Source: Hormiphora californensis (lineage: Eukaryota > Ctenophora > Tentaculata > Cydippida > Pleurobrachiidae). From it: a stretch of DNA of 64,000 bases. A program made the translations under genes and the position numbers. The stretch lies in contig CM035360.1 of the NCBI GenBank assembly GCA_020137815.1, positions 2,803,078 to 2,867,077 on the forward strand. Reading direction: 5' to 3'. Positions 11,155 through 24,300 of this stretch are shown here, piece by piece (within the stretch, counting starts at the first letter, position 1; each line of letters opens with the position of its first letter). Below the pieces are notes generated by a model. It had not been told where the DNA came from. It worked only from the letters and a program-made list of their open reading frames with translations, and did no database searches.

Positions 11155-11562
11155 CTAATACCGGCCACACCTCAGCAGGGGTCTAGCGAATGTCTTCTGA
11201 AAGGCCCTCACACTATCTGGCGAGGTAGAAGTCACCAAGTTCCTATCATTTCTATCCATCCACTGTTTAGCAGTCATCCCCTGACTAGAACTAGGAGGGA
11301 GAGGGTGGGGCTGGTACCTGGACCCATTCAGAGAATGGATCTCCGGATTGAAACAGGGAAGGGATGTACTGAGGGGCTCCCGGACTATAGGTTTCCTACA
11401 GGTGGCAGGTTCTGTGGTGTATTCCGTGGTGTTGGAGAGAGCGGAGGGTTTGTGGTGGAGTGAGGGCTGGACAGGGGGTCGGGTGGAGGGGTGAGGAAGG
11501 TAGGATACAGTGTAGACACTCTCTTTGTGCAGTAGAGTCTCAGGTTTTAAAAGTAGCTCCAT
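11155..11562 (-). CDS. Single-exon 135-aa protein, unknown; possibly ciliary
   Basis: An uninterrupted ATG-to-TAG frame with protein-like composition, rich in Pro, Ser, Thr and Tyr (ESVYTVSYLPHPSTRPP early, FAKTFARP-like FQKTFARPLLRCGRY at the end). There is no signal peptide, membrane segment or known domain. Short, basic, Tyr/Pro-rich proteins of this kind are common among microtubule-inner proteins of cilia, but that is only a resemblance. It sits tail-to-tail with the KH gene and about 290 bases downstream of the GON7-like gene on the same strand. The last few codons overlap a local duplication. Confidence 0.5.
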   Translation of the reverse strand: MELLLKPETLLHKESVYTVSYLPHPSTRPPVQPSLHHKPSALSNTTEYTTEPATCRKPIVREPLSTSLPCFNPEIHSLNGSRYQPHPLPPSSSQGMTAKQWMDRNDRNLVTSTSPDSVRAFQKTFARPLLRCGRY

Positions 11563-11848
11563 ATCAACTGAGTAGGGGAGAAAGATTAGGAGATTTGTAG
11601 CAGATGGTGATCACTGAAAACAAATTCAAACAAGGGAACTTAGAGGATAGAAACAAATGTGTGTGGCAGTGGACAACAAGCAGGGACCCTCTCTCTTCCA
11701 TGCGCTGCATGAGAGAGAGAGAGAGGGAGGACTCTCTACTTCTACTAAATAAAAAGGGGATGGAGTGTGTTATAGAACATGGGGAGAGAGACCCCTAACC
11801 CTATTACATGGTCGCCATGGTAACTTAGTGACAACTGATACCTTTTTT

Positions 11849-12340
11849 CTATTGGGTCCTGCTCCTCTTTGCTTCTAGTCCATCCTCCTCTTCGTCTTCT
11901 GAACTGTCTTCTTGGATATCTCCCTCTTCTATTGCACCTGTGGGAGACGAGTGTATCATGTGACCTTTGAATTAACTCCCGGCCTGATCTCTGAACAAGC
12001 TGTTTCCGTCTGGCGGCGCCAACCTGAGTGCAGAATCAAAATAAAATCTGGCGCCGCCAAACATTCGTCCTGATATTATCAGTGATACTTGTATGTCAGT
12101 AGAAGTGGAGCCCTGGCCGAGAAGGCCGAAGGGGGGTTGTGGAGGGGAGGGGGCAGCCCTGGCTTTACCTGGCGGTTGAGCACCATTTTTCACCATTTGT
12201 TGCGTGATCAGATTGTTAACAGCCACAGCACAGTCTCCTAGAGCACCAGATAAGGAACCTAGACTGCCATCGAATTCATATCTCTCTGTCACCACATCTC
12301 CACCTCCCAGACTCAATTTCACTGTCACAGCCTGTTCCAT
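11849..12340 (-). CDS. GON7: GON7-like subunit of the KEOPS/EKC complex
   Basis: Two exons, 12169-12340 and 11849-11937, joined in phase 1 (donor CCAG/GTAAAG, acceptor CCCACAG/GTGC) give 86 residues. The first exon encodes VTVKLSLGGGDVVTERYEFD, then SLGSLSGALGDCAVAVNNLI, resembling the strand-then-helix fold of GON7 around its L-SG-A motif. The second encodes a very acidic tail, QEDSSEDEEEDGLEAKRSRT, then stop; human GON7 also ends in an acidic stretch followed by a basic KRPK-type motif. In the family, GON7 binds the OSGEP/LAGE3 side of KEOPS, which makes t6A37 on tRNA. Identification rests on size, order and tail composition, so it is moderate. Confidence 0.55.
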
Positions 12341-12649
12341 GACTCTAGGGGGCAGCTTGAGTGTGTAAGAAGTGTGTAATAGGGTGCGCACAGCAAATGC
12401 TAACAGTACCCGCTTTCATTACAAGAGAGCAGGAGCGCGCAACGAAACGGCTCCCTCAAGGCGGTAAAAAGGGGACATTTTACAAGTTCAGTTCGGCAGA
12501 GACAGACATCTGACAGACAGACGCAAATAGTAGACGCAGATATTTTGTGAGTGAAGTGTGTATAAGAAGAAGCATACATACACAACATATTTGGACTGTC
12601 GATTATCAATAACGTGACGGGATCTCTCTCTCTCTCTCAAAAGTGTCAA
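12341..12649. other. Intergenic spacer between same-strand genes
   Basis: About 310 bases separate the stop codon of the large PHD gene (12650) from the GON7-like start. A GA/CT run at about 12623-12640 is the only simple sequence. It must hold the 3' end of one gene and the promoter of the next. Confidence 0.4.
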
Positions 12650-15600
12650 CTAATCATATAGGCACCTATAGTCTTTAACCTTACAAAACTGTTTCATCTC
12701 ATCACTATCAATTGAATGTTCGGCGGATAAGTGCTTATAAGTTTCCTCTTTTCGTTTGAATGTCGCACAGCACAGTTTACACTCCACCGATATCCACCGG
12801 GTGTAGTGTGCCTCTGAGATATGTCGCATCACAGACAAACTGGAATCACCCTGAGTAGAGATGTGGTGTCAGAGAGAGGAAGAGAGGAAGAAATGCGGGC
12901 GAGAGGCAGGGTCAGGTGATTTAGAAAGTGTAATACAGGGGGAGGAAATCAATGGAGACATTTCTCCAGTAACAGAGAGAAAGATATGTACAATAACTTG
13001 ATCTACCGAACCACACAAAGTGATGAAATAAATTGACGGTGTGAGCCATACAATTATTAACACAACTATACCTCAGTATCCTCAATTGTTTGCCTACAAA
13101 AAGGGCACATTTCCATTCCCTTGACACTCCTCTGATGTTCCTCGAGTGCCCCTAAACTCGTGAAATTCTTCCCGCAGTGAGTGCAGAAACATCTTAGTTT
13201 GAGTTTGTGAGATGTTAACTCACTCGAACTGTCCTTCTCCATACCACACTCCATGCATGTGTGGAGGCCTGAGGGAAGTATAACTGTAGATCTTGAAGTA
13301 ACAATTCAACACGAATTAAAGCATTTAATAAAGAAGAAGCCAGAAGGTACAAATTGGCTCTGATTTCAACATTATCTTACGGCTTACCGAATTTCTTGCC
13401 CCGAGGGCTAAAAGGAAGTGGAAGATTGAGTTTTGAAGGAGATGAGAGAACGGTCTGGGGGTAAAGTGGAGCCGCTGGAGATGCAGCCTTCTGTTTTCCA
13501 ATCACCATCACCTTATTCCTAATTTGTATCGGAGGAAAATCACCCTTCTTCTTCTCAGGGGATATAATGGTAACAGATGGGATTTTAACAGGTTTCTGGT
13601 AGGTCTGTTTTTCTTTGACCGGAGAGGTGTAGTTCTCTTTGACTGGGGAGGTGTAAGTTGTTGACACAGTATTATCACCCCCATCATCCTCAACTGCTGC
13701 TGCCATTAACCCAAATAATGGCGATTCATCCTCCTCTGTGAGTGTAACATCACCTGCTCCCTCCTCATCCTCCCCTTCTTGGTCTCCGTCGTTAATGGTG
13801 GATGAGGGCTCGCTGAGAAGAGAGGGTAGGATTACAGTTACTAAGCAGCTAGCTACTAACGGCACGGGTTACACAATGGTGTACTGGGACCAATATATAT
13901 GATCAAAAAACGAAGACATGACGTGTCATTACAAAAAACCCACCCCCTGAGTCCCTCTGAGTCCCTCTGACCCCTGAGTCCTGACCCTCTCCCCCCTCCG
14001 ATATTTTCTCACGGATTCGCGATACATTAGACCCCCAGTCCCGAGACCTACTTCTCATTATCATCGTTGTGAGAGTTATTCAGGAGAGAGAAGAGGGGAG
14101 AAACATCGTCTGGACACGTCAGCATACTCTCTTCCTCCAGGAAATCCAGCTGGATCCGATATTTCCAGTCGGTCTTTGGGAGGAACTTCTCAGCACTGTA
14201 TCGGTCTGATAATGCCTTCCACTTAGCTGTTATTTCATAAACTAGAGGGGAGTTGTAGTAGTTGGGGAGGGGGAGGTTCACTGGGCTGTTGTTTGGGGAA
14301 AGATATTTAGAGGAGCGGGTCGATTTTTAATTAGGAATCGAGGAAGAAAAATAATTGGGAAACATTTATTTCCCCCAACATTTCAAGGATAAAAGGTTCA
14401 GATTTCCTACGAATAAATTACCTGGCAAATTAAGTTTTCTGCTCAGCCTATCCAATACTTCACCCGATTTTTTAACCAGCCTTCGTTTTGATTTGTCCCA
14501 CAATACTGGGTTCATTGCGTAATAATCTGGAAATAATCTGATGTAATAATCAGGAAGATTTTATCGATAAAAAATATATCAATTGCATAAGTTTTTAAAA
14601 AAAGCAGTAAAATTTAGTCACACACCCACTATGTATTTACCGATTAGTGACGACGTTTCCCTATCAGTCCAGTCGTGTGTTACTCTATGCTCCTCTTCTT
14701 CCTCATCTTCCTGGTTTTTGCCTTTTTTCTTTCTTGAGGGTCGAGTACTATCAGTCTCTATCACAAAGTCGTCATATTTCTCCATCTCACTTTTGTAGAA
14801 CCCCCTCACTGGAAGAGAATGGGTGTTAGAGCTAATTTAATCAGCAATGTCCAAATTCCTGAAACATAAAAGTGATTACGCCCTTTTAGAAGAGAGTTTA
14901 ATTACTAAACTGGTTTTAGTTTAGCACGTGTTTCGGATGGGCGTTGTGCTTCTGGGATGTGTTGTAGCTACTGAACTATGCGTATTGCTCCATTTCATAC
15001 AACATATGGGTGTCAGGCTCTCTACTGGGTCTCTGAGAGCATGTGGTGTTGAACTCACTGAGAATGGTGCTAATTCAATTCGGAAGAAAGTGTTAGTCCG
15101 TAATTGGGAAATGCGTATATCGGAGCTTTCTGTAAGAAATGTTGTTCTTTACTAAATTACGTCTACAGCTGTTCCTCGGATGGCCGATGGCTGTGTCAGA
15201 CCCTTCTCACTGGAAGGAGCGGTGAGGAGTCACACGTGCTGAGGAAGGGAGATTACTGAAATTGTTGAGTTTGGGAGAGATGGGATCGTTGTAGCTTCAC
15301 TGGAAGAGAATGGGTGTTAGTGCTTTCACTGGGAGAGAATGGGTGTTAGAGCTTTCACTGGAAGAGAATGGGTGTTAGAGCTTTCACTGGAAGAGAATGG
15401 GTGTTAGAGCTTTCACTGGAATATAGAATGATAATGTTTTATGTTAGAGCTAATTTAATCAGTCCAAATCCCTGATAACTATAAAATGATTCACCCCTTT
15501 TAGGAGAGTTTAAAACTAACTTGGATCCTTCGTTTTAGCACGTGTTTTCCGGTTGGGCCGCTGTCTTTTGATCTTGTTGTCTACTCGCACCTTTGCGTAA

Positions 15601-17846
15601 TGTTCCATTTCATCCCATTCCGGGTCTGCAGGCTCCTCTTCTGGGTCATCCTGAGAGCATGTGATGTTTTGAACCCCGATACTGTCAAATCTATATATCG
15701 GTAGAAATGTATCCGAAAATCGGGGTTCCGGTAAATCGGGATCCCGGTATATCGGGCTCCGTGCCGTCTGTAAACAGCTGTACATGATACATAAACTATT
15801 GTTCTTTGAAAACTTACGTCTAGAGCTGGTTCCTCTGATTCCGATGGCTCGTGATCAGACCCACTTTCGTCATCCGAGGGGAGCGGTGAGGGAGTCGAGC
15901 AGCCGGGCTTTGCTGATAAGGAAAGGGGGAGATTAGAGGGGCTAAATGAAGATTGTTGGGGGGGGGGGGCGGCTGAAGTTTTTCAAAAACTTCAAAGAGA
16001 AACTTAGGGTGCAAAACTTCAAAAACTTCAAAGAGAAACTTAGGGTGGAAAACTTCAAAAACTTCAAAAACTCATATCTCCTAAACCGTTGGAGATAGGC
16101 CCTATGTTGCTTCATAACTTGCATATTCCGAACAAGATGCACCCCTTTAAAAGGCCTATAGTCACTCATAAACCATTAAAACTGGTCTAGCCCAAAAAAA
16201 GCCATGCGCACACACAAAATTATGAAAATATCCCAATTCCCATTATCCCTCGAATTACTAATTCAATTAGATGAGGTGGAGACTTCATTTTGGCAAGTAC
16301 CCCCACTAACTCGAGGCTGCTGATGATTTTGGTGTCCATATTTTTTTCACTACTCCCTTCATAAAAAAATTGCATTTTGTGAAACTGGCAAAAAGGGTGT
16401 GGCCCCAAAAAAAATTTGAAAATTTACTTCAAAATTTTTAAACACTTTCTTAGCATTTTCTAGGCAATTTTTTGAGTTATAGAATGAAAAGGGGGGGTTC
16501 CCATGGTATACTTTGGTATACTTTGGCACTTTCCACAACTTTTTCAGCGATTTTCCATATAATAATAATAATAATAATAATATCTAGACTTGTATCCTGC
16601 CCAGATCCCCCAGGGACAGCATAGCATAGCTAATACTGCCACTGAGGGATAATCAGAGCAGTTTACTCACACACTCAACCAAAATTAGATTCAAAAACGG
16701 TGGTAAAAACCAAATTAACCAAAATATACCAAAATATACCAAAGTATACCAAGGTGTACCAAAGTATACCATAAAATCTTGAAAATGGTAAAATTTAAGC
16801 GATAAGATAAAATAATTGACTAAATTTGTAAAACTACATCCTTATTTCGTTATAAATTGGCAATATACCTTACTCTCGTTAATTAAGAAACGCTTTAGGA
16901 AGAAATTTTTTTATAAGAAACGGGAAATGTGGAAACACATTAAATAAGACACCCCAAAATAAGAAACTCCCCCAAGAAAGTAAGAAACCCCAAAAATAAG
17001 AAACGCAAAAATAAGAAACCCCAAAAATAAGAAACGCAAAAATAAGAAACCCCAAAAATAAGAAACCCGAAAATTAAGAAACCCCAAAATTAAGAAACCC
17101 CAAAATTAAGAAACCCCAAAATTAAGAAACCCCAAAATTAAGAAACCCCAAAAATAAGAAACCCCAAAATTAAGAAACCCCAAAAATAAGAAACCCCAAA
17201 AATAAGAAACCCCAAAAATAAGAAACCCCAAAATTAAGAAACCCCAAAAATAAGAAACTCGAAAAATAAGAAACCCCAAAATTAAGAAACCCCAAAAATA
17301 AGAAACCCCAAAAATAAGAAACTCGAAAAATAAGAAACCCCAAAATTAAGAAACCCCAAAAATAAGAAACCCCAAAAATAAGAAACTCGAAAAATAAGAA
17401 ACCCCAAAATTAAGAAACCCCAAAAATAAGAAACCCCAAAAATAAGAAACTCGAAAAATAAGTGTAACTCGAAAAATAAGAAACCTAATTAGGTGAGGGC
17501 CTCAAAAAGCCCTAAAATGGACATTTTTGACAACACAGATCAAATGCGGCAAAATAACGCAATTTAAACTAGGTAAAATGTTGTTTAGGCTATTTCGAAG
17601 GTGTGGTCTAACGGTTGACAGGTTACGAAATGGTGGCCGGAATAAGAAAGCTGAGACAAGGGGGGTTAAACACAAAACAAATCAACTGCAATGAACTACT
17701 TGTGTGTTAACACTCAGAACTGTTGCAGAATGCAGAGGCCCGTTTCTTATCTCTGTTTTCAAGATGGGTGTGTCGCCCTGCTTTCTCTCTCCCTCTCTCT
17801 CTCTCTCACACACTCTATCTCTCACACACACCCACACAGTCTCTCT

Positions 17847-17890
<44 letters not shown>

Positions 17891-18319
17891 CCTCTCTCTC
17901 TCTTCCCAGTTCCCGCCCCCAATCACAAACTCAGTCAGCGCAGCCAATCAAATTGCTGCATTTATGGTCACTTTCACTTTCACTATGATCAGCCAATTGG
18001 GTGCGAGCATTCTAAGTCACGTGCGTGGAGGTCTGTCACGCATGAGCACCTCCCGATCCCTATCTCGTTCATCTATCTCTTGCACTCTCTCAAATCCGTG
18101 TGTTTTGTGTTCATGATTTCTTGCTTTTGTGTCGTCATTTTTGTTTCATCTCTTTCCCCCCCCCTCTTTCCCTTCTCACACTCAGTATCACTTCTTATCT
18201 TTTCGTACCCCCCACTGTCCAGCTACATTCTGGTCTAATACCTTATCTTTTCGTACCCACCCACTCTTAGATTGTGTTTTAACACTCGCTTTGCTTCTTA
18301 GTATCTCTCTCTATCTCTA

Positions 18320-18373
<54 letters not shown>

Positions 18374-21300
18374 ACACTCTCTCTCTCTCTCTCTCTCTAA
18401 CACACACACGCAGACATCATCAATGATAAAGAAAGAAAAAGAGGACGAGATAGGAAGAGAGATTGGGAGAGAAAGCAGGGCGACACACCCATCTTGAAAA
18501 CAGAGATAAGAAACGGGCCTCTGCATTCTGCAACAGTTCTGAGTGTTAACACACAAGTAGTTCATTGCAGTTGATTTGTTTTGTGTTTAACCCCCCTTGT
18601 CTCAGCTTTCTTATTCCGGCCACCATTTCGTAACCTGTCAACCGTTAGACCACACCTTCGAAATAGCCTAAACAACATTTTACCTAGTTTAAATTGCGTT
18701 ATTTTGCCGCATTTGGTCTGTGTTGTCAAAAATGTCCATTTTAGGGCTTTTTGAGGCCCTCCCCTAATTAGGTTTCTTATTTTTCGAGTTATTTATTTTT
18801 CGAGTTTCTTATTTTTCGAGTTTCTTAATTTTGGGGTTTCTTATTTTTGGGGTTTCTTAATTTTGGGGTTTCTTAATTTTGGGGTTTCTTAATTTTGGGG
18901 TTTCTTATTTTTGGGGTTTCTTATTTTTGGGGTTTCTTAATTTTGGGGTTTCTTAATTTTGGGGTTTCTTAATTTTGGGGTTTCTTATTTTTGGGGTTTC
19001 TTATTTTTGGGGTTTCTTATTTTTGGGGTTTCTTATTTTTGGGGTTTCTTATTTTTGGTTTCTTATTTTTTTAGTTTCTTAATTTTGGTTTCTTATTTTT
19101 TCAGTTTCTTAATAAACGAGAGAGTTTCTTATTTTTAGGGTGTCTAAATTTTGGGGTTTCTTGTAAAAAAGTTCCTTATTTAAAAGTTTCTTGAAATATG
19201 CGAGCTTAATTAACGAGAGTAAGGTAACGCTTATTAAACCGATTTTACGTTTATGTTACATCATCAAGGCTGGCTGGCCACACAGTGGCCAGGGTTCGAT
19301 TCCCGGTGAAGGCAATTTTTGAAAACTTTTTGGAGACTTTAACAAATACTATTTGAACATTTTCTTGACTTTTTAAAAAGTTTTTTATCATACTCAAATG
19401 GGTCCCAATTTGTCAAAACCCAGTTTTCTGACTCACCATTTTATAGGCAAAATATTTTTCCTCGATTCTATGAATTTAACCTATTTAGCACCAAAGTCCA
19501 ATTTTATGAGTTAAGAAAGTTTATACAAAATGTTTTAAAGCCTTAACTGTTGTAAATTAACACTTTAAATTACGTAAAGCTATTAAAAAGATATGGTATA
19601 CTTTGGTATACTTTGGTACTTTCCACATAATTTTTTGGGATTTTCCATATACCAAAGTATACCAAAGTATACCAAAGTATACCATGGGAACCCCCCCGAA
19701 TGAAAATAAAATCTGTTTTTACAAAAAAATTAAATTTTTTACACAAAATTGTGCCATGGATTTCATGGCTAGGAATCATTGTAAATATCCTAATTTGTGG
19801 TAGAAAAAGGGCAGACAAGGAAGGATAACTTTGCCACAATATGTATTAAGCATGAAACTAACCTAAACAAGTGTAATAATAGTCACTGATAGCATATAAA
19901 AGTAGTTTAGAGTATTTGAAGTTTTTGAAGTCAACTTCAAAAACTTCAAAAACTCAAACCCGATTGTTTGGGGACGGACAAGGATGGTTTGAGTTGCTAG
20001 ATACCGAACTCTCACAGAGCGCTAAGCCAAACAATGTTTGAGGAGCTGAAATTATTCAATCAAAGCTTACTTGCAATGGCTGAATCCCAATCCTTGATGC
20101 TGTCTCTGTGAGATTTCCTCATATGTTCCATCCTTGTAGTCAGTTTGGTAAACTGTCTTGAGCAATAGTAGCACTTGTATTCTTGTTTCACCTTTTCGCT
20201 CACTGAAAATGGTAATTTATGTCACAACACGAGACATTTCCAATATTTTCACTATAAACGAGCTTTGGAGTGGATCTCAATCTCCCACCTACTACCGACA
20301 TGAAACTTGTTGAGTACGGAGTACCCCTCCCACGAAAGACGTGGGAGAAACAGCTAGAGTATGTGTTCAGCGTGAAACCTGTGTATACAGTCGGACCCCG
20401 ATTTAGGGACACCCTCGGGGGAAAGGCTCTTGTCCACTAAATCGGGGTACCACTAAATCGGGGTCCGACTGTACAAATAAACATCACCAAAGTCGTTTAC
20501 CTTCAGTTTCTTCTTTCCAGATCTCATCAGCAGTAGGCGGCCGTTCGCTCTTCTCCACCCTTCTCCTCTTGCTCTTGTTATTAGGTTTCTTCTCCTCTTC
20601 TGCTTCCGTACCATCATCGTCATTGATATCTGCCTTCGGACCAAAGCTAGAAATAGAGGCGGGATGAAGTCATAGAGAGTCAATGCACGGTTATGTAAGC
20701 AGTGAGACAATGAGATGTGGTAAAATGTGGATAATTAAAACTGTCTTACAAGTGAAATGTGAGTCATTGGATATGGCTATATAAAAAGCTCTCTGGCTTT
20801 AAAAGTGAAATATGACCCAGATAAGAGTGAAATGTGATCCATAACTCACTTCATTCTCGCTTTTCCTTTTTTGTTCCCAAAGAAACTGTTAATTGAGAGT
20901 TGGCGGCCCCTGCACCCCTTGACCACCTTTGTTTCTGCATTCCCGTGGTAAGATCTCACTACACTTTCCCATACTTTTTCTTTGTGCGATCGTTCTGAAG
21001 AAATTCGGGGGTGAAATTCGGGTTAAATTCAGGAACCGACCGAAACAAGCAAACAACCAATCAGAACTCGTTATTTATGTCACGTTTCGGTTATCAGCCA
21101 ATCAGGGACCAGTATTTCCTGATTCGGTCGGTACCTGGTGAAATTCACCCGGTTAACTTATTGTGACCGCAACACAATAGATATAACGGGTTAGATTTTG
21201 AACACAACACCAAATGGAGACTAAACTAATTTGTAACTGCACATTGTACAAAATCTGCTGATTTTGAAATCCCGGAGTATCCGATTTATTCCGTACCTGC

Positions 21301-24300
21301 ATGTGTAGGCCCGTTATAACGGCACCGTGTTATCACAACCTCCATGGGTCTGCTTCTGAGTCTCTGGTATGGATAAGTATACTCCTCTCTCTCCTCCTCT
21401 ATCACGAGATCCTTTTCTGATTCTGTGTCAGATTCTTCCTCCTGTTTTATATCAACTAGAGGGAGAGAAGAAATAATGTAAACATATGTGTATAACATTG
21501 GTGGGAGGTTTTTATTATTGTAAGCAGCCAAAATTCACAAATTCCACCCCTACCCGCCCCTCTACCAGTATCAAAAGTGAATCTTACCGGTGGTCCAAAT
21601 ATCTGGGTTAAGAGTTTTAGGTAACTCCTTAGCCTGTTTCATCTTTACAATGGTCAGCTTGAAAACTGCTTCCTTTAGTTTCTCAGGCGTCATTTGGTAA
21701 GGGTCATTTTCAGGGTCAAGCTGCTTCTTCCTTCTTCTTGCTGTGCTACTGGACGCACCAGACCCTGAAATTAATACCAATGAGATTTAGTTGGTCAATT
21801 AATTAATTTTATCTGTCAGTTTCACTTACACAATCACATTATATCATCTACTTGATTGCTACATTCAATAACTACACAGTTACACACTTTCACATTACTA
21901 CACACTAGAGCTGACTATGCGTGTCACTGCACTACCATCCATTGCTGTACATTCCATCAGTATTATGTAACACACTTACCACTCCGTTCTCTACTCGAGC
22001 TAGGTTTCTGATCCACTGATTCAGCAGGGGGTGGAGGGGGAGGAAACATGCCTTCAGGTGGGACCAGGGTCGGATCTAATTTCTGTTTTCCTCTAAACTC
22101 ATCCCTCTCCTTATCGACCTTGGTAATGACAACGAGACAAGTGGGACAGTTCCAATCCAGTGGACCTTTCTTCTCCCGTCCTATACAGGCAGGGTGTGCA
22201 CCTGCCTGACCGCAGGTTAGACACTTCAACAAATCCCACTTGTCGCTGAAAATTGTATCGGTAATATTAGAATGATTCATAATGATTTTCGCTTGCTATT
22301 TTTTCGGATTCTCGTTCATCGGAGCCCTAACATTTTTACAGGAACTTGTTCGCCACGAAATTTCGGTCTCCCAACACCATTTTTAGGGACCAGCCAAGTT
22401 TTCTTCCAAAGGCTATAGCCCGTTTTCTAGTGGTTAGCCACTATGCCGTCGCACTTATCAAAATATGGTCAAAATGCTAGTAACTTTTTTCAGAATTGGC
22501 CGTTTTCATATATAATGTAGTCCATTCTATCAGTTGTCATCGTAACCAACCCATTTTGAGCCGAAAAAGTTGCTGGATTGGAGTAGGGGGCTAAAAATCG
22601 CCCGAAAAGTGGCGCAAAATGTGGCTTCAAATCACCTGTTTTCGGGCAACGTTTTTGAACTTCAATTTTAGGCCCTCTAAGACATCCAAAACCGCCAAAT
22701 AACTTAAGGATCATGTAGAACAGAGTTTAACTTACAATTTGAGCTTTGAATCTTGACAAAAGACCAACCAGGTCCATGGTGACAGCCTTCCAAAGTGAAA
22801 AAATGGGTTTTTGACAAATTTCTAAAAATAGCCATAAAATAAAATGTGAAAATTGGATTTTGATTTAATTTTTACACATATGTCCCAAAAAGATGTCATT
22901 CTTTCCCTACAAAAAGTCCTGGATCCATTGGAATCAATTTACAGCCTCTAAAGGGCTAAAACCAAGGAATGAATTTTGGAACGAGCGACCGGAACAAAAC
23001 TGAACTTCAGAAATAGTCCGTCACCGGTCAAATTATGTCGTTGTAAACTTCAAACATGGTCTTCGTATTCGCAAAATGTCCTAACTAAAAGATTATGTAG
23101 AAATTTTTGGTCTCTATCATCACTGGCGATCAAAAAGTGCCAAGCGAAAATCATTATGAATATCATGGAGGTGGTTGGAAAATGGGGCTTGAGTACGGTG
23201 TATCATTTCGAGAGAACAGCGCAGGAGAAAAAGGGGGGACATCGTACTCAAAGGACCAGCAAAATCACACAAATGTCACACGACTGGATTAGTCCTATCA
23301 TATACATATGATATACACACAATACATAGGTATCCTGCATATTATCATATACCACCACCCTGTGTATAACACGTACTTGTTCCTACTGTCAGTGGTCCTG
23401 CTCTGCTCGTGGAGACAAATGGGAACATCACACCGCCAATACTCTTCGTACTGGTCATCAAACATTCCCTCTTTCTCCCACGCAGCATCACTGAGAAGGT
23501 GAAAGTGAAAGGAAAACTTCCTGCAATAAACTTAGAGTCGTCTACTCTATTCATTGTATCCGAAACTATGCGACTTAGAAACCGTCGATCGGTCAACATA
23601 TTGATAAATTTTGAATATACTTTGTCTCACAAGTGTACATGATTGTTATGTTCTAACCCTCCGGGGCGCGTGAAACACAGTTTAGCTAGGCAAGTACATG
23701 ACATGTATTCAAAATGTATTATATGTCAGTGAGTGTAGCTCACCTCAGTGGAACATTAATCCCCATCGTCTTCATAATAGAGTTGAATTTCTTCTCATTA
23801 TTACACATGGGACAGCGGAAGAAGTACCCACTAGAATCAGCCTGATTCTGAAGGCACTCTCGGTGTATTGGAGTGTTATTACAACACTCTGTCAGCAGGA
23901 TGTCCAGTGGGGAGATTATTGAGTCAACTGTGATTCCCTCTCTGCAGATGGGACATTCCGTTGTGTTGCCCATTGTGCCCTTTTCAAAGTACTGCACTGG
24001 TCGGTGCGTACTGCAATATGACCTGAATAGAAAATAATCAATTAGGATTGAGTATTGTTATTATGCACATGTATTGCTATTTATTACAAAATATGAACTG
24101 ACTGCGGTATAGTATTTTAATTCTTCATTTAAATGAAGAAGAAAAACACAATTATAAAATATAATATGTATTCAAATTTTTTCCTACCTAACAAAAAATT
24201 AGTGTGTTACCTGTATTTGTCATAAAACTGCATGAGACATGAATTCTTGAAGGCACACGTAAGATGGTAACTATGCGGACACTTCGCCTTGTGACATCCA

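Larger units (their letters stand above)
16491..19698. mobile_element. Large composite foldback in a 4.1-kb intron
   Basis: The ends GGGGGTTCCCATGGTATACT (from about 16493) and its inverted copy (to about 19698) enclose nested inverted repeats. The inner arms, about 17480-17786 and 18466-18775, are near-perfect (GAACTACTTGTGTGTTAACA and its complement). The centre, 17790-18465, is unique and CT-rich. The arms also hold oppositely oriented arrays of a GGGGTTTCTTA repeat. The whole sits in intron 10 (15913-20070) of the PHD/MADF gene. No long ORF. Confidence 0.8.

Noticed and set aside
17691-18497. Several overlapping Ser/Leu- and His/Thr-rich ORFs
   Set aside because: They are readings of CT and CA tracts in the foldback centre.
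19283-19316. GGTTCGATTCCCGGT, resembling a tRNA T-arm/B box
   Set aside because: No A box, acceptor stem or anticodon arm can be built around it.
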